A stretch of 57,505 bases of DNA from the NCBI GenBank assembly GCA_019307945.1, contig JAFDIS010000013.1, forward strand, positions 1 through 57,505, in the 5' to 3' direction. The DNA is from Deltaproteobacteria bacterium. Lineage in GTDB: Bacteria > Desulfobacterota > DSM-4660 > Desulfatiglandales > Desulfatiglandaceae. The translations under genes were made by a program, and so were the position numbers. The first letter of the stretch is position 1. Each line of letters opens with the position of its first letter. Under the pieces are notes generated by a model. The model was not told where the DNA came from, made no database searches, and was given only the letters and a program-made list of their open reading frames with translations. Positions 44,721-53,580 of this stretch are shown one piece after another.

Positions 44721-45719
44721 TCAAGTCTTCAGGAAGGTACGGGTCAGGTTTCTCCATCCCAGTTGCGGCAGATTGCCTATGATGTCTTCGGCAAGATAAC
44801 CACCGTCTGCCGCCAGAGGGCCGGCGACCTCGGAAATCATGCCCTCCAGCCTTTCCACTTCGCTCTCCATCCATCCCGGTCCGGAGGTGTCGTCCATCAA
44901 CTGCTTGACGGTCTTTTTCAAGCCGGGGACGCTCATCACGAACAGCCAGCCATCGCCGTAAGGTTCCCGGTTGGCGAGCCCGGCCTCATTCCTCACCCCG
45001 GAATTCACCTCCACGATGACGCCGTCGACCGGAGAGAGGACATGCGCCTCATCGCCGCCCCGTTTGAGCCCCCATCCCACCTCTCCCTGACTCAGTTCCT
45101 TTCCCATCAAGGGAAGTTCCATGGCGTCCGCTTTCCCCAGGAGTTTCAAGGCGAAATCATCCATACCCACACGCACGAAACCGCCGCTCTCGATTCGAGC
45201 CCAGGTGTGGCCGTCATGGAAATAATACCCCTTGGGGACATCAAACCCTTTCACCTTCCGTACCTCCGAGGGAAAAGACCGCGTCTTGGTGGTCCATACG
45301 TCTTCGAAGAATTGATCAAAGTCGCAATGGACGCATTCATAATCATACGCGCATTGCCTTTTCGCAATCCGTCGGGTCAGGCTGTGGCGGCAAATCCGAT
45401 CCAGGCCGGAGCGCCTTCTCATGGCATCTTGCCATGTCGGCTGATTGCCTTCCGAGGCTCTCTTGCGCATGCCCACGTCGTACTTGCACGTTGTACAGTC
45501 ATAAAAATTATTGCAGTTCTTGAACTCCACCACTCCCGCCTGCATCCAGATGCAGGGATTGGCACTCGGTCCCTTCTTGTCCGGTTTGATCAGCCATACC
45601 TGGCCTCCCAGTACCGCGCCTATCTCCTCTCTCCCGGACAAGTCGGCTTCACCCCCCTTTCTGTAGGAAGAACCATAACCGATCCGGCTTCTCCGGCTCC
45701 CATCTATTCCCTTGGACAT
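44721..45719 (-). CDS. GcvH-like protein with two four-Cys motifs (paralog 1)
   Basis: 332 residues from ATG 45719 (GGAAAGGAG upstream). Cys 56-69-75-78 and 110-123-129-132 repeat the C-x12-C-x5-C-x2-C pattern of the neighbour gene. The GcvH-like domain runs from YYFHDGHTWARIESGG (about 165) through VGMDDFALKLLGK and LSPVDGVIVEVN, also without a lipoyl Lys at the expected place. The C-terminal 75 residues end in LGWRNLTRTFL, similar to the paralog. It is expressed from a sigma54 promoter. A metal- or redox-sensing accessory protein is one idea; no proof. Confidence 0.85.
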   Translation of the reverse strand: MSKGIDGSRRSRIGYGSSYRKGGEADLSGREEIGAVLGGQVWLIKPDKKGPSANPCIWMQAGVVEFKNCNNFYDCTTCKYDVGMRKRASEGNQPTWQDAMRRRSGLDRICRHSLTRRIAKRQCAYDYECVHCDFDQFFEDVWTTKTRSFPSEVRKVKGFDVPKGYYFHDGHTWARIESGGFVRVGMDDFALKLLGKADAMELPLMGKELSQGEVGWGLKRGGDEAHVLSPVDGVIVEVNSGVRNEAGLANREPYGDGWLFVMSVPGLKKTVKQLMDDTSGPGWMESEVERLEGMISEVAGPLAADGGYLAEDIIGNLPQLGWRNLTRTFLKT

Positions 45720-45770
45720 CGCCCGGCTCCTTTCCCTTTGATGAACATGGTCGACTTTCTTAATAATTAG

Positions 45771-45787
45771 AGCAAGGAAGATGCCAA
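45771..45787 (-). promoter_or_regulatory. Sigma54 (RpoN) promoter of the GcvH-like pair
   Basis: On the minus strand TTGGCATCTTCCTTGCT reads from 45787 to 45771 and matches TTGGCAC-N5-TTGC with the GG and GC at the -24 and -12 positions. It ends about 50 bases before the ATG at 45719. The NtrC-type regulator gene is 2.7 kb away. Confidence 0.8.
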
Positions 45788-46235
45788 AAGCACTGGAACC
45801 TCCTTAACCTTATGATATTCAATAGAAAAACGGGGCTTTCCCACAGAAGAATTTCACCGGCAAGAAGGTTTCTGTTGATATTCAAGACGGATCGAGCCCA
45901 TATTCATGGCTTCTGCGGCCTCTTTATGGTGAATAATTCCATGATTTCGATCAGATAGTTATTGTGTTGCAAAATCCCACATCAAAGTCTTGTTTTTGGA
46001 CACGGGCGGATGGGGTTGACCTGGACGACCCTCCGCGCACGGGTGGGCGCCCTCTTTGCTCAAAAAAAACCGCCGAGGAGCCCGATCCCGGGAGGTTCGG
46101 AGTAAAGTAAGGTAGGATTCCCGGTCCTTCTCCCGGTCAGGACCCCAACGTGCTTGAATCCCCGAAGCCTCCCATGGTAGGCTTGCTCCGGCACCGGAGG
46201 GCACGTCCTGAACGGGGCGCACGAGGTATGGTGAT
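45788..46235. other. Intergenic region, sigma54 upstream area and Rieske leader
   Basis: AT-rich from 45788 to about 46010, the part most likely to hold activator sites for the sigma54 promoter; no clear repeat of an enhancer type was picked out. From 46010 the composition becomes GC-rich. No ORF here has a credible product. Confidence 0.4.
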
Positions 46236-46640
46236 ATGGATCGTAGAGAGTTTTTCCGGGAGGGTCCTTTTCGCGCGCTGGGGGTCCTGGTGTGCGCCCT
46301 GGCGGCCTACCCGGTCTTCCGGTTCATGACTTTCCGGAAGATCCGAAAGACGACCGTCACATTTCCCCCGGCCCCTGATATTCAATCCCGGGTACTCTAC
46401 CGTAAGGGGGTGTTTCTCACGGCCCGCGGCCCGCATCCCAGGGCCCTTTCGGCCCGGTGCTCCCATCTGGGCTGCACGGTTCGTTTCGATGAAGTCACCC
46501 AAACCTTTCGCTGCCCGTGCCACGGCAGCGTATTCGACGCGGACGGAAAGCGCCTTGAGGGTCCGGCCCGAAAACCGCTCGAGGCCCTTCCCGTTACGGT
46601 CGGCAAGGACAAGGAGATCCTCGTCACGAGGATCCTCTGA
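46236..46640 (+). CDS. Rieske [2Fe-2S] protein
   Basis: 134 residues. A short N-terminus (MDRREFFREGPFRALG) and one membrane anchor (VLVCALAAYPVFRFM) precede the Rieske domain with both cluster boxes, CSHLGC and CPCHGS, and ending near GPARKPLEALPV. It carries electrons from quinol to an acceptor at the periplasmic face. It is followed after 3 bases by a cytochrome b gene, giving a two-gene bc-type module without a cytochrome c1 gene nearby. Confidence 0.93.
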   Translation: MDRREFFREGPFRALGVLVCALAAYPVFRFMTFRKIRKTTVTFPPAPDIQSRVLYRKGVFLTARGPHPRALSARCSHLGCTVRFDEVTQTFRCPCHGSVFDADGKRLEGPARKPLEALPVTVGKDKEILVTRIL

Positions 46641-46643
46641 GCC

Positions 46644-47489
46644 ATGCTGCGCGCCCTGTCCCCAACCCTCCCCCGTCTGGGTCTCGGCTGCCTGGCCTTT
46701 TGCCTCGCCTCCGGAGTCGTACTCGCCTTTTATTATCGCCCCGCAGGGAACGTGTTCCGGAACGTGGAAGAGATCACGACGCTTGTCCCTTACGGAAAAC
46801 TTTTCCGGCAACTCCATTACGGCTCGGGGCAGGCCTTTGTGCTTTTCATGCTCGCCCACACACTGGAGCACTTTTTCAAGAAGCGCTACCGCACCTATTC
46901 CCCTGGGGAATGGTCCCGCCTCGTGACCGCCGTGGGCCTGTGCCTCTTGATCCTCTTTACGGGGTTCGTGCTCAAGGGCGACAAGGAAGGCATTTTCGCG
47001 GGCCGCATCTTCATGAACATGCTCCGGGCAGTCCCGGTAGCCGGTGAACATCTTTCCCGTCTCTTCGTCAGGCCGGGGGATCATTTTTTCTTCTTGCCCT
47101 ACCTCCATCACTGCTTCCTCCTCCCGGGCGTCCTGGTGTATCTGACCCGATCCCATATCCGGCGGTGGGTCCCCGGGGCCCAGACCATCTATCTGACCGG
47201 TGTGGGGCTGGTTCTTTTCGCCTTGCTGGTTCCTCCCCGGCCCGCCCTGCCGCCCGAGGCCCCCGCACCCTTGGTTACAGGGCCCTGGTTTTTCTTGGGA
47301 TTTCAGAGCCTGCTCAAGACCGCCCCCCCTTTCTGGGCAGGGATAATGCCTCCGGTCTTCCTCTTCGCAGGCCTCCTTTCTCTCCCCTTCCTCAAGGACC
47401 CCTGGGGCAGGCGACTGCACGGCCTGCTCATCGGGCTCCTGGCGCTCTATGCACTGCTGTGCCTGCGGGCCTTCCTGGCGGGGCCGTAA
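46644..47489 (+). CDS. Cytochrome b-type membrane subunit of the Rieske complex
   Basis: 281 residues with about seven hydrophobic segments. The N-terminal four-helix part shows His residues LHYGSGQAFVLFMLAHTLEH and FFFLPYLHHCFLLPG, arranged as the paired haem ligands of cytochrome b/b6. The C-terminal part (GPWFFLGFQSLLK onward) resembles subunit IV. The length is between b6 and full cytochrome b. Together with the Rieske protein it forms a quinol-oxidising module of menaquinone-using anaerobes. Confidence 0.88.
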   Translation: MLRALSPTLPRLGLGCLAFCLASGVVLAFYYRPAGNVFRNVEEITTLVPYGKLFRQLHYGSGQAFVLFMLAHTLEHFFKKRYRTYSPGEWSRLVTAVGLCLLILFTGFVLKGDKEGIFAGRIFMNMLRAVPVAGEHLSRLFVRPGDHFFFLPYLHHCFLLPGVLVYLTRSHIRRWVPGAQTIYLTGVGLVLFALLVPPRPALPPEAPAPLVTGPWFFLGFQSLLKTAPPFWAGIMPPVFLFAGLLSLPFLKDPWGRRLHGLLIGLLALYALLCLRAFLAGP

Positions 47490-47503
47490 AGCTCGAGGGG
47501 GTT

Positions 47504-47532
47504 TGACAAAAAATCCCGGATTCGGGTAATCT
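47504..47532 (+). promoter_or_regulatory. Sigma70 promoter of the hydrolase-macro operon
   Basis: TTGACA (47504-47509), 17 bases, TAATCT (47527-47532), about 95 bases before ATG 47627. Confidence 0.55.
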
Positions 47533-47626
47533 TAAACTTTTCGGCAGGGAAACAGACTCGATCACGGCCGAAGGAAGCCCTATGGTTTGAGGAGAGGGAT
47601 GAAAATCCTTTCATCAACATGGTTCC

Positions 47627-48463
47627 ATGCCCACACGCTACCCCATAATTCTGGCCCATGGCATCTGCCCTTTTGACAGGGCTCTCGGACCCTTCTTTTC
47701 ACGCGACAACGCCGATACGGACGGATTTCACTATTTCCGCAAGATACGCAGTACGCTAAGGGCCCAGGGGTTTGAGGTCTTTCACAGCAGGGTGAGCTGG
47801 GCCTCGGCCCTTTCGTTGCGCGCCTTAGGCCTCAAGCGGGAACTCGAACGGATCACCCATGATTTCTCAAGAAGGCCCCGGGTTCACATCATTGCCCACA
47901 GCATGGGCGGCCTCGACGCGCGCTGGATGATCTACACACACCGCATGGAGGACCGGGTGGCGTCCCTTACCACCATCGGGACCCCGCACCGCGGCACGGC
48001 GTTTGCGGACTGGGGTCTTAGGCGTTTCGGATTCTTGATCAAGACGGCACGAACTCTCGGCCTTGACATCCAGGGATTCAGGGATCTTGCCAGGGAAGCC
48101 TGCGAGCGACGAAACCGAATTCTTGAAGGCTTCGAAGCAGCAAACGGTGTCTTTTATCGCACCGTGGCGGGCGCCCAGCCCCTGGAGCGGATCTTCCCTC
48201 CCTTGAGGCCCTCCTACAGAATCATCCTCCGGGAGGAGGGGGAAAACGACGGGCTCGTCTCCGTGCGGTCCGCCATGTGGCGGGAAGATCGGTTCTGGGG
48301 CCTGCTGGACGCTGATCATTTCAACCAACTGGGCTGGTGGGACCCTTCCGAGGCCCGGACCGGTGTGGATCGGAGGAGTTTTGAAAAGGGAATTCGGGAG
48401 GTTTACCTGGAGCTGGCGCGCGGACTCGAGGCATGGGAACAGAGGCGCACCGGCGTTGGATGA
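47627..48463 (+). CDS. Alpha/beta hydrolase, lipase (PGAP1/LipA-like)
   Basis: 278 residues, no signal peptide. YPIILAHGICPFDR is the oxyanion-hole strand, and HIIAHSMGGLDARW gives the nucleophile Ser in G/A-H-S-M-G. An IGTPHRGTAFADW segment and a late Asp/His region (ENDGLVSVRSA, DADHFNQLGWW) complete a lipase-type active site similar to Pseudomonas/Burkholderia triacylglycerol lipases. Cytoplasmic location is likely. It is followed after 12 bases by the macro-domain gene. Confidence 0.88.
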   Translation: MPTRYPIILAHGICPFDRALGPFFSRDNADTDGFHYFRKIRSTLRAQGFEVFHSRVSWASALSLRALGLKRELERITHDFSRRPRVHIIAHSMGGLDARWMIYTHRMEDRVASLTTIGTPHRGTAFADWGLRRFGFLIKTARTLGLDIQGFRDLAREACERRNRILEGFEAANGVFYRTVAGAQPLERIFPPLRPSYRIILREEGENDGLVSVRSAMWREDRFWGLLDADHFNQLGWWDPSEARTGVDRRSFEKGIREVYLELARGLEAWEQRRTGVG

Positions 48464-48475
48464 GGAGGTGAAGAA

Positions 48476-48994
48476 ATGAAAGAGAGAATCGAGATCCTGG
48501 AAGGTGACATCACAAAGCAGGAGGTGGACGCCATCGTCAACGCGGCCAACAATTCGCTCCTGGGCGGCGGGGGTGTGGACGGCGCCATTCACCGGGCCGC
48601 CGGGCCGCAACTCCTTGAGGAAACCCGAAAGATAGGCGGCTGCCCCACAGGGGAGGCCCGGACCAGCAAGGGCTATCGCCTGCCGGCCAAGTGGGTGATC
48701 CACACGGTGGGGCCCATCTGGAGGGGAGGGGGCAAGAACGAAGACGGTCTTTTGGCCTCCTGCTACCGGAGCTGCTTTGAAGAGGCAAAGCGCCTGGGGG
48801 TGCGCACCATCGCCTTTCCCTCCATCAGCACGGGGGCCTACGGGTTCCCCCTGGAGCGTGCCACCCGCATCGCACTGTCCGAGACGCGGGACTTCCTGGC
48901 GGGCGATGCGTCCATCGAGAAGGTGGTCTTTGTCTGCTTCGGCCAAGAGGTGCTTGACACCTACCGGGAGATCTTTGCCCAGGTGTTTCGGTAG
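48476..48994 (+). CDS. Macro-domain protein (O-acetyl-ADP-ribose deacetylase-like)
   Basis: 172 residues, a single macro domain of the YmdB/MacroD type: [28 protein letters not shown] near the N-terminus and [22 protein letters not shown] near the C-terminus, with the catalytic Asp in GGVDGAIH. It binds ADP-ribose and probably removes acetyl or ADP-ribosyl groups. The operon with a lipase-like gene has no obvious rationale. Confidence 0.95.
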   Translation: MKERIEILEGDITKQEVDAIVNAANNSLLGGGGVDGAIHRAAGPQLLEETRKIGGCPTGEARTSKGYRLPAKWVIHTVGPIWRGGGKNEDGLLASCYRSCFEEAKRLGVRTIAFPSISTGAYGFPLERATRIALSETRDFLAGDASIEKVVFVCFGQEVLDTYREIFAQVFR

Positions 48995-49331
48995 GTGGAA
49001 CCTCCCCTTGCCGGCCTGGCAAAATCCAGCCGCAGGTTCGAACCTCCTATGGCCATGATCTAACTGCCATCCCCGCGCGGGGGCCTTTTCCTCCGGTGCA
49101 AGTCTCCGGGCCTGGTCCTTTCAACGACTTACCCTCGGGAGATTCCTGCCCCCTCCGCGTTCCCGGCCGATGGCCGGGCCGCGGCCTCCCCCACGGATAA
49201 GTCGTGAAAGAACGGCGGCCCTCCGCCTACGCACCGTCGGAAAATGTCTCCCGCGCTCCGCCGGAATGACCCCAGAGATGCCGACGCAAGAAACGATGCC
49301 CTTTCGGACTAACCCCAGGCAAAAAAGCGCT
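48995..49331. other. Convergent intergenic region with terminator-like palindrome
   Basis: The CCCCGCGCGGGG palindrome (49071-49082), followed by GCCTTTT, looks like an intrinsic terminator of the macro-domain operon. AGGTTCGAACCT (49034-49045) is a 12-base palindrome reminiscent of a tRNA T-arm, but no tRNA folds around it. Nothing else is recognised. Confidence 0.45.
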
Positions 49332-49586
49332 CTACCCCTCCTCGTCTCTCAGGAAATAGCGGTGGTATTCAGCGTCCGAGAGGTACTTCTTCATCAGGCC
49401 CGCCACCGTGTCGAAGAGGTTCGTGAGGTCTTCGTCGGACATGCGGTTCCGGATGAGGGCCATAAGCTCGTCATCCGAGAATTTCTGGAGGTAATAGGTA
49501 AGCGTGAGTTCGTCCACCTCCCGGCTGAACCCGAAACCCACGAACCCTTCGTATTCCTCCACGAACCGGTGGCTGTGACTCGTCAT
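49332..49586 (-). CDS. Small conserved-looking protein at the end of the selB operon
   Basis: 84 residues from ATG 49586; the longer frame to 49634 overlaps xdhC. It is acidic and helical, with HRFVEEYEGFVGFGFSREVDE at the start and DDELMALIRNRMSDEDL in the middle, and no signal peptide. I recognise the shape of short deltaproteobacterial cytosolic proteins but no function. It is 44 bases after xdhC in the same direction, so it may be a small accessory of the molybdenum hydroxylase system. Confidence 0.55.
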   Translation of the reverse strand: MTSHSHRFVEEYEGFVGFGFSREVDELTLTYYLQKFSDDELMALIRNRMSDEDLTNLFDTVAGLMKKYLSDAEYHRYFLRDEEG

Positions 49587-49630
49587 GGCCTTCTCCCCCC
49601 CTCGCCCGCGGGACGGCCGCGGCGCCTGTA

Positions 49631-50695
49631 TCATCCCCTGGCCCGCACATCGATGAGTTCCGCAACGATACTCACGGCGATCTCTTCCGGCGTCTCGGCA
49701 CCGATGTCCAGGCCGATGGGGGAATGGACCCGGGCCAGATCCTCCTCCGTGAATCCTTCTTCCAGGAGACGCTTGTAGATCAGGTCACGTTTTCTGCGGC
49801 TCCCTATCATGCCTATGTAGCGGGCCTCCGTCCTCAGGGCCTGCCCCAGGACCTCCTTGTCGTAAAGATGCCCCCGCGTGACGATCACAACGAAGGCGTG
49901 GACATCCACCGGGAGTCTTGCCATGACCCCTCCGAAAGGCATACAGCGCACCTCTCTGGCCTCCGGAAACTGCCCGGCATCTGCGAACTCCTCCCGGTCG
50001 TCCACCACCACAACCGGAAATCCCACCAGGGCCGCCAGGGGCACCACCTGTCTGGATACGTGTCCGCCACCGAAGACGTAAAGCACCGGTTCGGCCGAGA
50101 CAGGCTCCAGGTAGACCTCCACCGTCCCCGAGTCCTGTTCCAGGGAGAAGATCCCGGGCCGGCGAAGGGTCGAAAGGGGTGAAAAGCGCTCCTGCAATGC
50201 CCTTTCCAGGCCTCCGCTTTGATCCAGGTCTCCCGCGCGCCGGCCGTCGCTTCCCAGGAAGAGGCGCGGTACACGACCCCCCTCCCATTGGTCCGTGTCG
50301 AGCACCGTGCAGAGGAGGCCCATCCCGCCCCGTCTTTCGATCCGTTCCAATTCCCGTGCCAGGGCGCGATGCACGGCGTGGGAGGGAACCACGGGCTCCA
50401 GGAATACTTCCACGTCCCCCCCGCAAAGCATGTCGGTCTCGGCCACGTCGGTGCCCTTCAAAGAGAATCCGAGTCTCCGGGGGCGGCCCGTCTTCATCAC
50501 CTCACGCGCAGCGTCCAGGGTCTTTGCCTCCAGCATACCGCCCCCGACGCTGCCGGCCATGGTCCCGTCGCTCCGCAGCAGGCATTTGGCACCCACGCCA
50601 CGGGGGGCGGGACCTCCCTGTCTCACGACGGTGGCCAGGACAGAGACCCCTTCATCATGGCTCAATTTAATGATTTCTTTATATATTTCCTTCAT
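49631..50695 (-). CDS. xdhC: XdhC/CoxI-family molybdenum hydroxylase maturation protein
   Basis: 354 residues from ATG 50695. N-terminal XdhC/CoxI region (AGSVGGGMLEAKTLDAA; MLCGGDVEVFLEPV) and a C-terminal Rossmann domain (LYVFGGGHVSRQVVPLAALVGF, VVVVDDREEFAD, SPIGLDIGAETPEEIAVSIVAEL). XdhC binds molybdenum cofactor and inserts the sulfurated form into xanthine dehydrogenase-type enzymes. In bacteria with selenium-dependent molybdenum hydroxylases, related YqeB-type proteins serve the selenium version. It overlaps yqeC by 17 bases. No hydroxylase gene is in the window. Confidence 0.9.
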   Translation of the reverse strand: MKEIYKEIIKLSHDEGVSVLATVVRQGGPAPRGVGAKCLLRSDGTMAGSVGGGMLEAKTLDAAREVMKTGRPRRLGFSLKGTDVAETDMLCGGDVEVFLEPVVPSHAVHRALARELERIERRGGMGLLCTVLDTDQWEGGRVPRLFLGSDGRRAGDLDQSGGLERALQERFSPLSTLRRPGIFSLEQDSGTVEVYLEPVSAEPVLYVFGGGHVSRQVVPLAALVGFPVVVVDDREEFADAGQFPEAREVRCMPFGGVMARLPVDVHAFVVIVTRGHLYDKEVLGQALRTEARYIGMIGSRRKRDLIYKRLLEEGFTEEDLARVHSPIGLDIGAETPEEIAVSIVAELIDVRARG

Positions 50696-51476
50696 GATCC
50701 GCCTCGTACAGCACATAGGAGCCCTTGGCCAGGGAAGCGGCCACCACCCGGTCCGGCCGCACATCAGAGGCCAGAAGGCATTGAGCCACCGCCTCGGCAT
50801 GGCGGGGTCCGTTCGGAATATCCAGCTTGTTCATAAAGGCGATCTTCCTGGCGCCGTCGGGGCATCCCTTGAAAAGCCCCGCCGATGACGTGAACAGAGC
50901 TGTCATACCTTCCGCCGTGATCTTTCCACCGGGCGCAATGCCCGTAACCACGGCCACCCGCTCGGGCCTGAAGACCGTGTCCCCGGAAAGCGGTTTTCCC
51001 AGGGCGTCGAGACCCGCCAGGGCCACCACCACGGTGGCCGAGGCGGGAATCACCGGCTCGTGCGGCGCCGGGGCCTTGAGGGGCTTCCGCGCGGCCCCGT
51101 CCGCTTCCACCAATAAGAAATCCACCGCGCGCTCCCGAAAAAGGTCATCCAGGTCCTCCACGGGCATTCCCGACACCTTTTCGGACGCAAGCACACGGAC
51201 CCCCACAAAGACGTGCCCGTATCTTTCCAGGCCGCGGCGGACCTCATCCCGCCAGTCGGGTCCCGCGCCCGCGAACACCCGGCAGGGCGCTGCACGGGAC
51301 TCAGGCTCCCACACCTTCGTGGTGGTGGTCGTCACCACGCGATCGCCCCGGGCCCGAAGGGCGCGGGCCAGGGCGAAGAGGAGGGTGGTCTTGCCGCCTC
51401 CTCCCACGAGGGCCAGGTGTTCCCTCGGGCCCAGCGCGAGGGCCTCGAAAACCTCCTTGATCCCTTTACTGTACAT
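50679..51476 (-). CDS. yqeC: YqeC-like selenium-dependent hydroxylase accessory GTPase/ATPase
   Basis: 265 residues. A P-loop (LALVGGGGKTTLLFALARAL, GGGGKTT), VVTTTTTKVW, the DFLLVEADGAARKPLKAPA segment with the Walker-type Asp, and GPRHAEAV are typical of the YqeC family (TIGR03172), which co-occurs with selenium-dependent molybdenum hydroxylases. It is placed between selB (31 bases upstream) and xdhC (17-base overlap), which is a strong functional context for selenium use. Confidence 0.88.
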   Translation of the reverse strand: MYSKGIKEVFEALALGPREHLALVGGGGKTTLLFALARALRARGDRVVTTTTTKVWEPESRAAPCRVFAGAGPDWRDEVRRGLERYGHVFVGVRVLASEKVSGMPVEDLDDLFRERAVDFLLVEADGAARKPLKAPAPHEPVIPASATVVVALAGLDALGKPLSGDTVFRPERVAVVTGIAPGGKITAEGMTALFTSSAGLFKGCPDGARKIAFMNKLDIPNGPRHAEAVAQCLLASDVRPDRVVAASLAKGSYVLYEADHEGNI

Positions 51477-51507
51477 GCGCCTTTCCGCGCGCCCCCCCCG
51501 GGCCGCG

Positions 51508-53412
51508 TTACTTCCTGCGAAGGACCCGGCTGTCGCCCACGCGGACCGTGACCTGGGCCTTGTCGAAATATTCGATCAGGGGGATGGTGTACTTTCTCGA
51601 CGCACCGGTCATCTCCTTGAACTGCGGAGTGGTGATTTCGCCTTTTTCTTCCAGGAAGCGGGTCAGGCGATCCTTCAACCGGGCGATGGTGTCGCGGTGA
51701 AAGTAGAGATCCTCCTTGATTTTCACGAGCACCCCGTCCTCCAGGAGCACCTGGAGGACCTCGAATGCGGTGTTGCGGCTGAACTTCCCCGTCAATTCCT
51801 TGAAGTACGGGGGCTGAAGGCCGCTTTCGAGGTAAATTTCCTCGATTTCCTCCCTCACCTTTGCCTGGTCCTCGGCCAGGGTCACCCGGTGTTGTTTCAG
51901 CCTCACGCTCTCCTTGTCCTGGACCACCAGATCCTCCCGGGTCAAGCGGCTCAGCAGGGCGTTGAAGAGCTTCGGGTTGCGGGACCCGGTGGTCCGCGAG
52001 CGGAGTTCCTCCTTGAGAAGGCCCGCCTTCAAGGGGTTTTGCTCATGGTATCGCTTCAGTGTTTCGAGGATTTCGTCCCGCGCCTTTTCGAGAAAGTCCG
52101 CATGGATCAGCAGGCCGCGCTCCCGGTCATAGAGGGAGACTCGCTTTCGGCTCATGAGGCCCTGCAGGATCTCGTCCAGTTTCTTCCTTTTTATATTGGC
52201 CAAAAAGGTGAGTTCATCCTGCGCCACACCTTCGAACCGGCCCTGACGGACGAAGCGTTCCACGATGGAGGTGGTATCGCCTTCCCGGAGGATCTTCATC
52301 TCAGAGAGGACCGGTTCGGAAAACCGCTTCTTTTTCCTGGGAAGGGCATTGAGGATCTCCCCTCCGCCGATGGTCCGGATGGGTGAATAGCTCCTGAGCA
52401 CGTAGCGATCTCCCCGCAGGACCGCCGTAGGCTCATCCAGCCGGATCTGGGCGTAGCAGGCCTCTCCGGGCTTTAATTCCTCCCTATCCAGGAGCACCAC
52501 CGTGCAGATGATCTCCGCCGTACCTGTGTGAAACCTGGCCTTGGCACGGTTCTTCAATTTCCGGGGGGAGCTGGGAAGCAGGGCCAGGTTTACGTCCACC
52601 ATAAAAGTGGATCGCAGCGAGTCTTTTTGGGCCACCACGTTGCCCCGGTGGATAGAGGCCTTTTCCACCCCCTGGAGGTTGATGGCGGTCCTGGAACCGG
52701 ACAGGACTTCGGTCACTTCCTTTCCGTGTACCTGGATGCCCCGCACCTTGGACTGAAGGCCCTGCGGGTAGATGGTCACCTCCTGTCCCGTTCCGATTCG
52801 CCCCGAGATGGTGGTTCCCGTGATCACCGTTCCGAAGCCCCGCATGGTGAAAACCCGGTCCACGGGAAGCCGAAAGATGTGTCCCGCTTCACGGGGCGGA
52901 ATCTCCCGTGCCAATCGGGCCAGGGCATCCTTGAGCTCGTCCAGGCCCTCACCGGTCACGGACGAGACCTCCACCATGGGCGCCTCCGCCAGAAAGGTCC
53001 CGGCGAGGTATTCTCGGACGTCTTCCCGCACCAGTTCGAGCCAGTCCTGTTCCACCATGTCGATCTTGGTGAGGACCACGAGCCCGTGGCGCACCTTCAA
53101 CAACCCGCAGATCTCCAGGTGCTCGCGGGTCTGGGGCATGACGCCCTCGTCGGCCGCCACCACGAGTGCCACGATGTCGATCCCCGTGGCGCCGGCCACC
53201 ATGTTCTTGACGAATTTTTCATGACCGGGCACATCCACGATGCCCAACAGGCTCCCGTCCGGAAGCTCCAGGTGGGCGAAGCCCAGCTCGATGGTAATGC
53301 CCCGCTCCTTTTCCTCCTTGAGCCGATCCGTGTCGATCCCGGTGAGCGCCTTGATCAGGGAGGTCTTGCCGTGGTCGATGTGTCCTGCCGTGCCGAGAAT
53401 GATCTGTTTCAT
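51508..53412 (-). CDS. selB: Selenocysteine-specific elongation factor SelB
   Basis: 634 residues, normal length. GTPase motifs: [13 protein letters not shown], the switch I region [22 protein letters not shown] and TKID. Domains II-III follow (about 180-370), then the C-terminal winged-helix repeats that bind the SECIS hairpin ([19 protein letters not shown] at the end). It delivers selenocysteyl-tRNA to the ribosome at UGA codons. Its presence, with two in-frame TGA genes in the window, shows this organism decodes UGA as Sec. selA, selC and selD are not in the window. Confidence 0.96.
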   Translation of the reverse strand: MKQIILGTAGHIDHGKTSLIKALTGIDTDRLKEEKERGITIELGFAHLELPDGSLLGIVDVPGHEKFVKNMVAGATGIDIVALVVAADEGVMPQTREHLEICGLLKVRHGLVVLTKIDMVEQDWLELVREDVREYLAGTFLAEAPMVEVSSVTGEGLDELKDALARLAREIPPREAGHIFRLPVDRVFTMRGFGTVITGTTISGRIGTGQEVTIYPQGLQSKVRGIQVHGKEVTEVLSGSRTAINLQGVEKASIHRGNVVAQKDSLRSTFMVDVNLALLPSSPRKLKNRAKARFHTGTAEIICTVVLLDREELKPGEACYAQIRLDEPTAVLRGDRYVLRSYSPIRTIGGGEILNALPRKKKRFSEPVLSEMKILREGDTTSIVERFVRQGRFEGVAQDELTFLANIKRKKLDEILQGLMSRKRVSLYDRERGLLIHADFLEKARDEILETLKRYHEQNPLKAGLLKEELRSRTTGSRNPKLFNALLSRLTREDLVVQDKESVRLKQHRVTLAEDQAKVREEIEEIYLESGLQPPYFKELTGKFSRNTAFEVLQVLLEDGVLVKIKEDLYFHRDTIARLKDRLTRFLEEKGEITTPQFKEMTGASRKYTIPLIEYFDKAQVTVRVGDSRVLRRK

Positions 53413-53481
53413 GAAATGAATCCCGTCCCCGCCCCCCGGGCCCCGGGCCGCTGGGCGTGGAAGTGCATTGCCTTCCCCCGG

Positions 53482-53510
53482 GGTATAGAGAAATGAGATC
53501 AGAGTGTCAA
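53482..53510 (-). promoter_or_regulatory. Sigma70 promoter of the selB operon
   Basis: On the minus strand TTGACA (53510-53505), 17 bases, TATACC (53487-53482), about 70 bases before the selB ATG at 53412. Confidence 0.65.
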
Positions 53511-53580
53511 GAGGAGGTGGCCCCCCCCGGACCGCCGTTCCCTCCGCCCGCTACGGAGCGGATCCCGGGGCGGGGAAGGC

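Noticed and set aside
44000-45100. Calling the GcvH-like proteins functional glycine cleavage H-proteins
   Set aside because: No gcvT, gcvP or lipoate genes nearby, the lipoyl Lys is not in register in either copy, and the long Cys-rich N-termini are foreign to GcvH.
49021-49060. Possible tRNA (AGGTTCGAACCT resembles a T-arm), considered as tRNA-Sec
   Set aside because: No acceptor, anticodon or D-arm folds around it on either strand; it is simply a 12-base palindrome.
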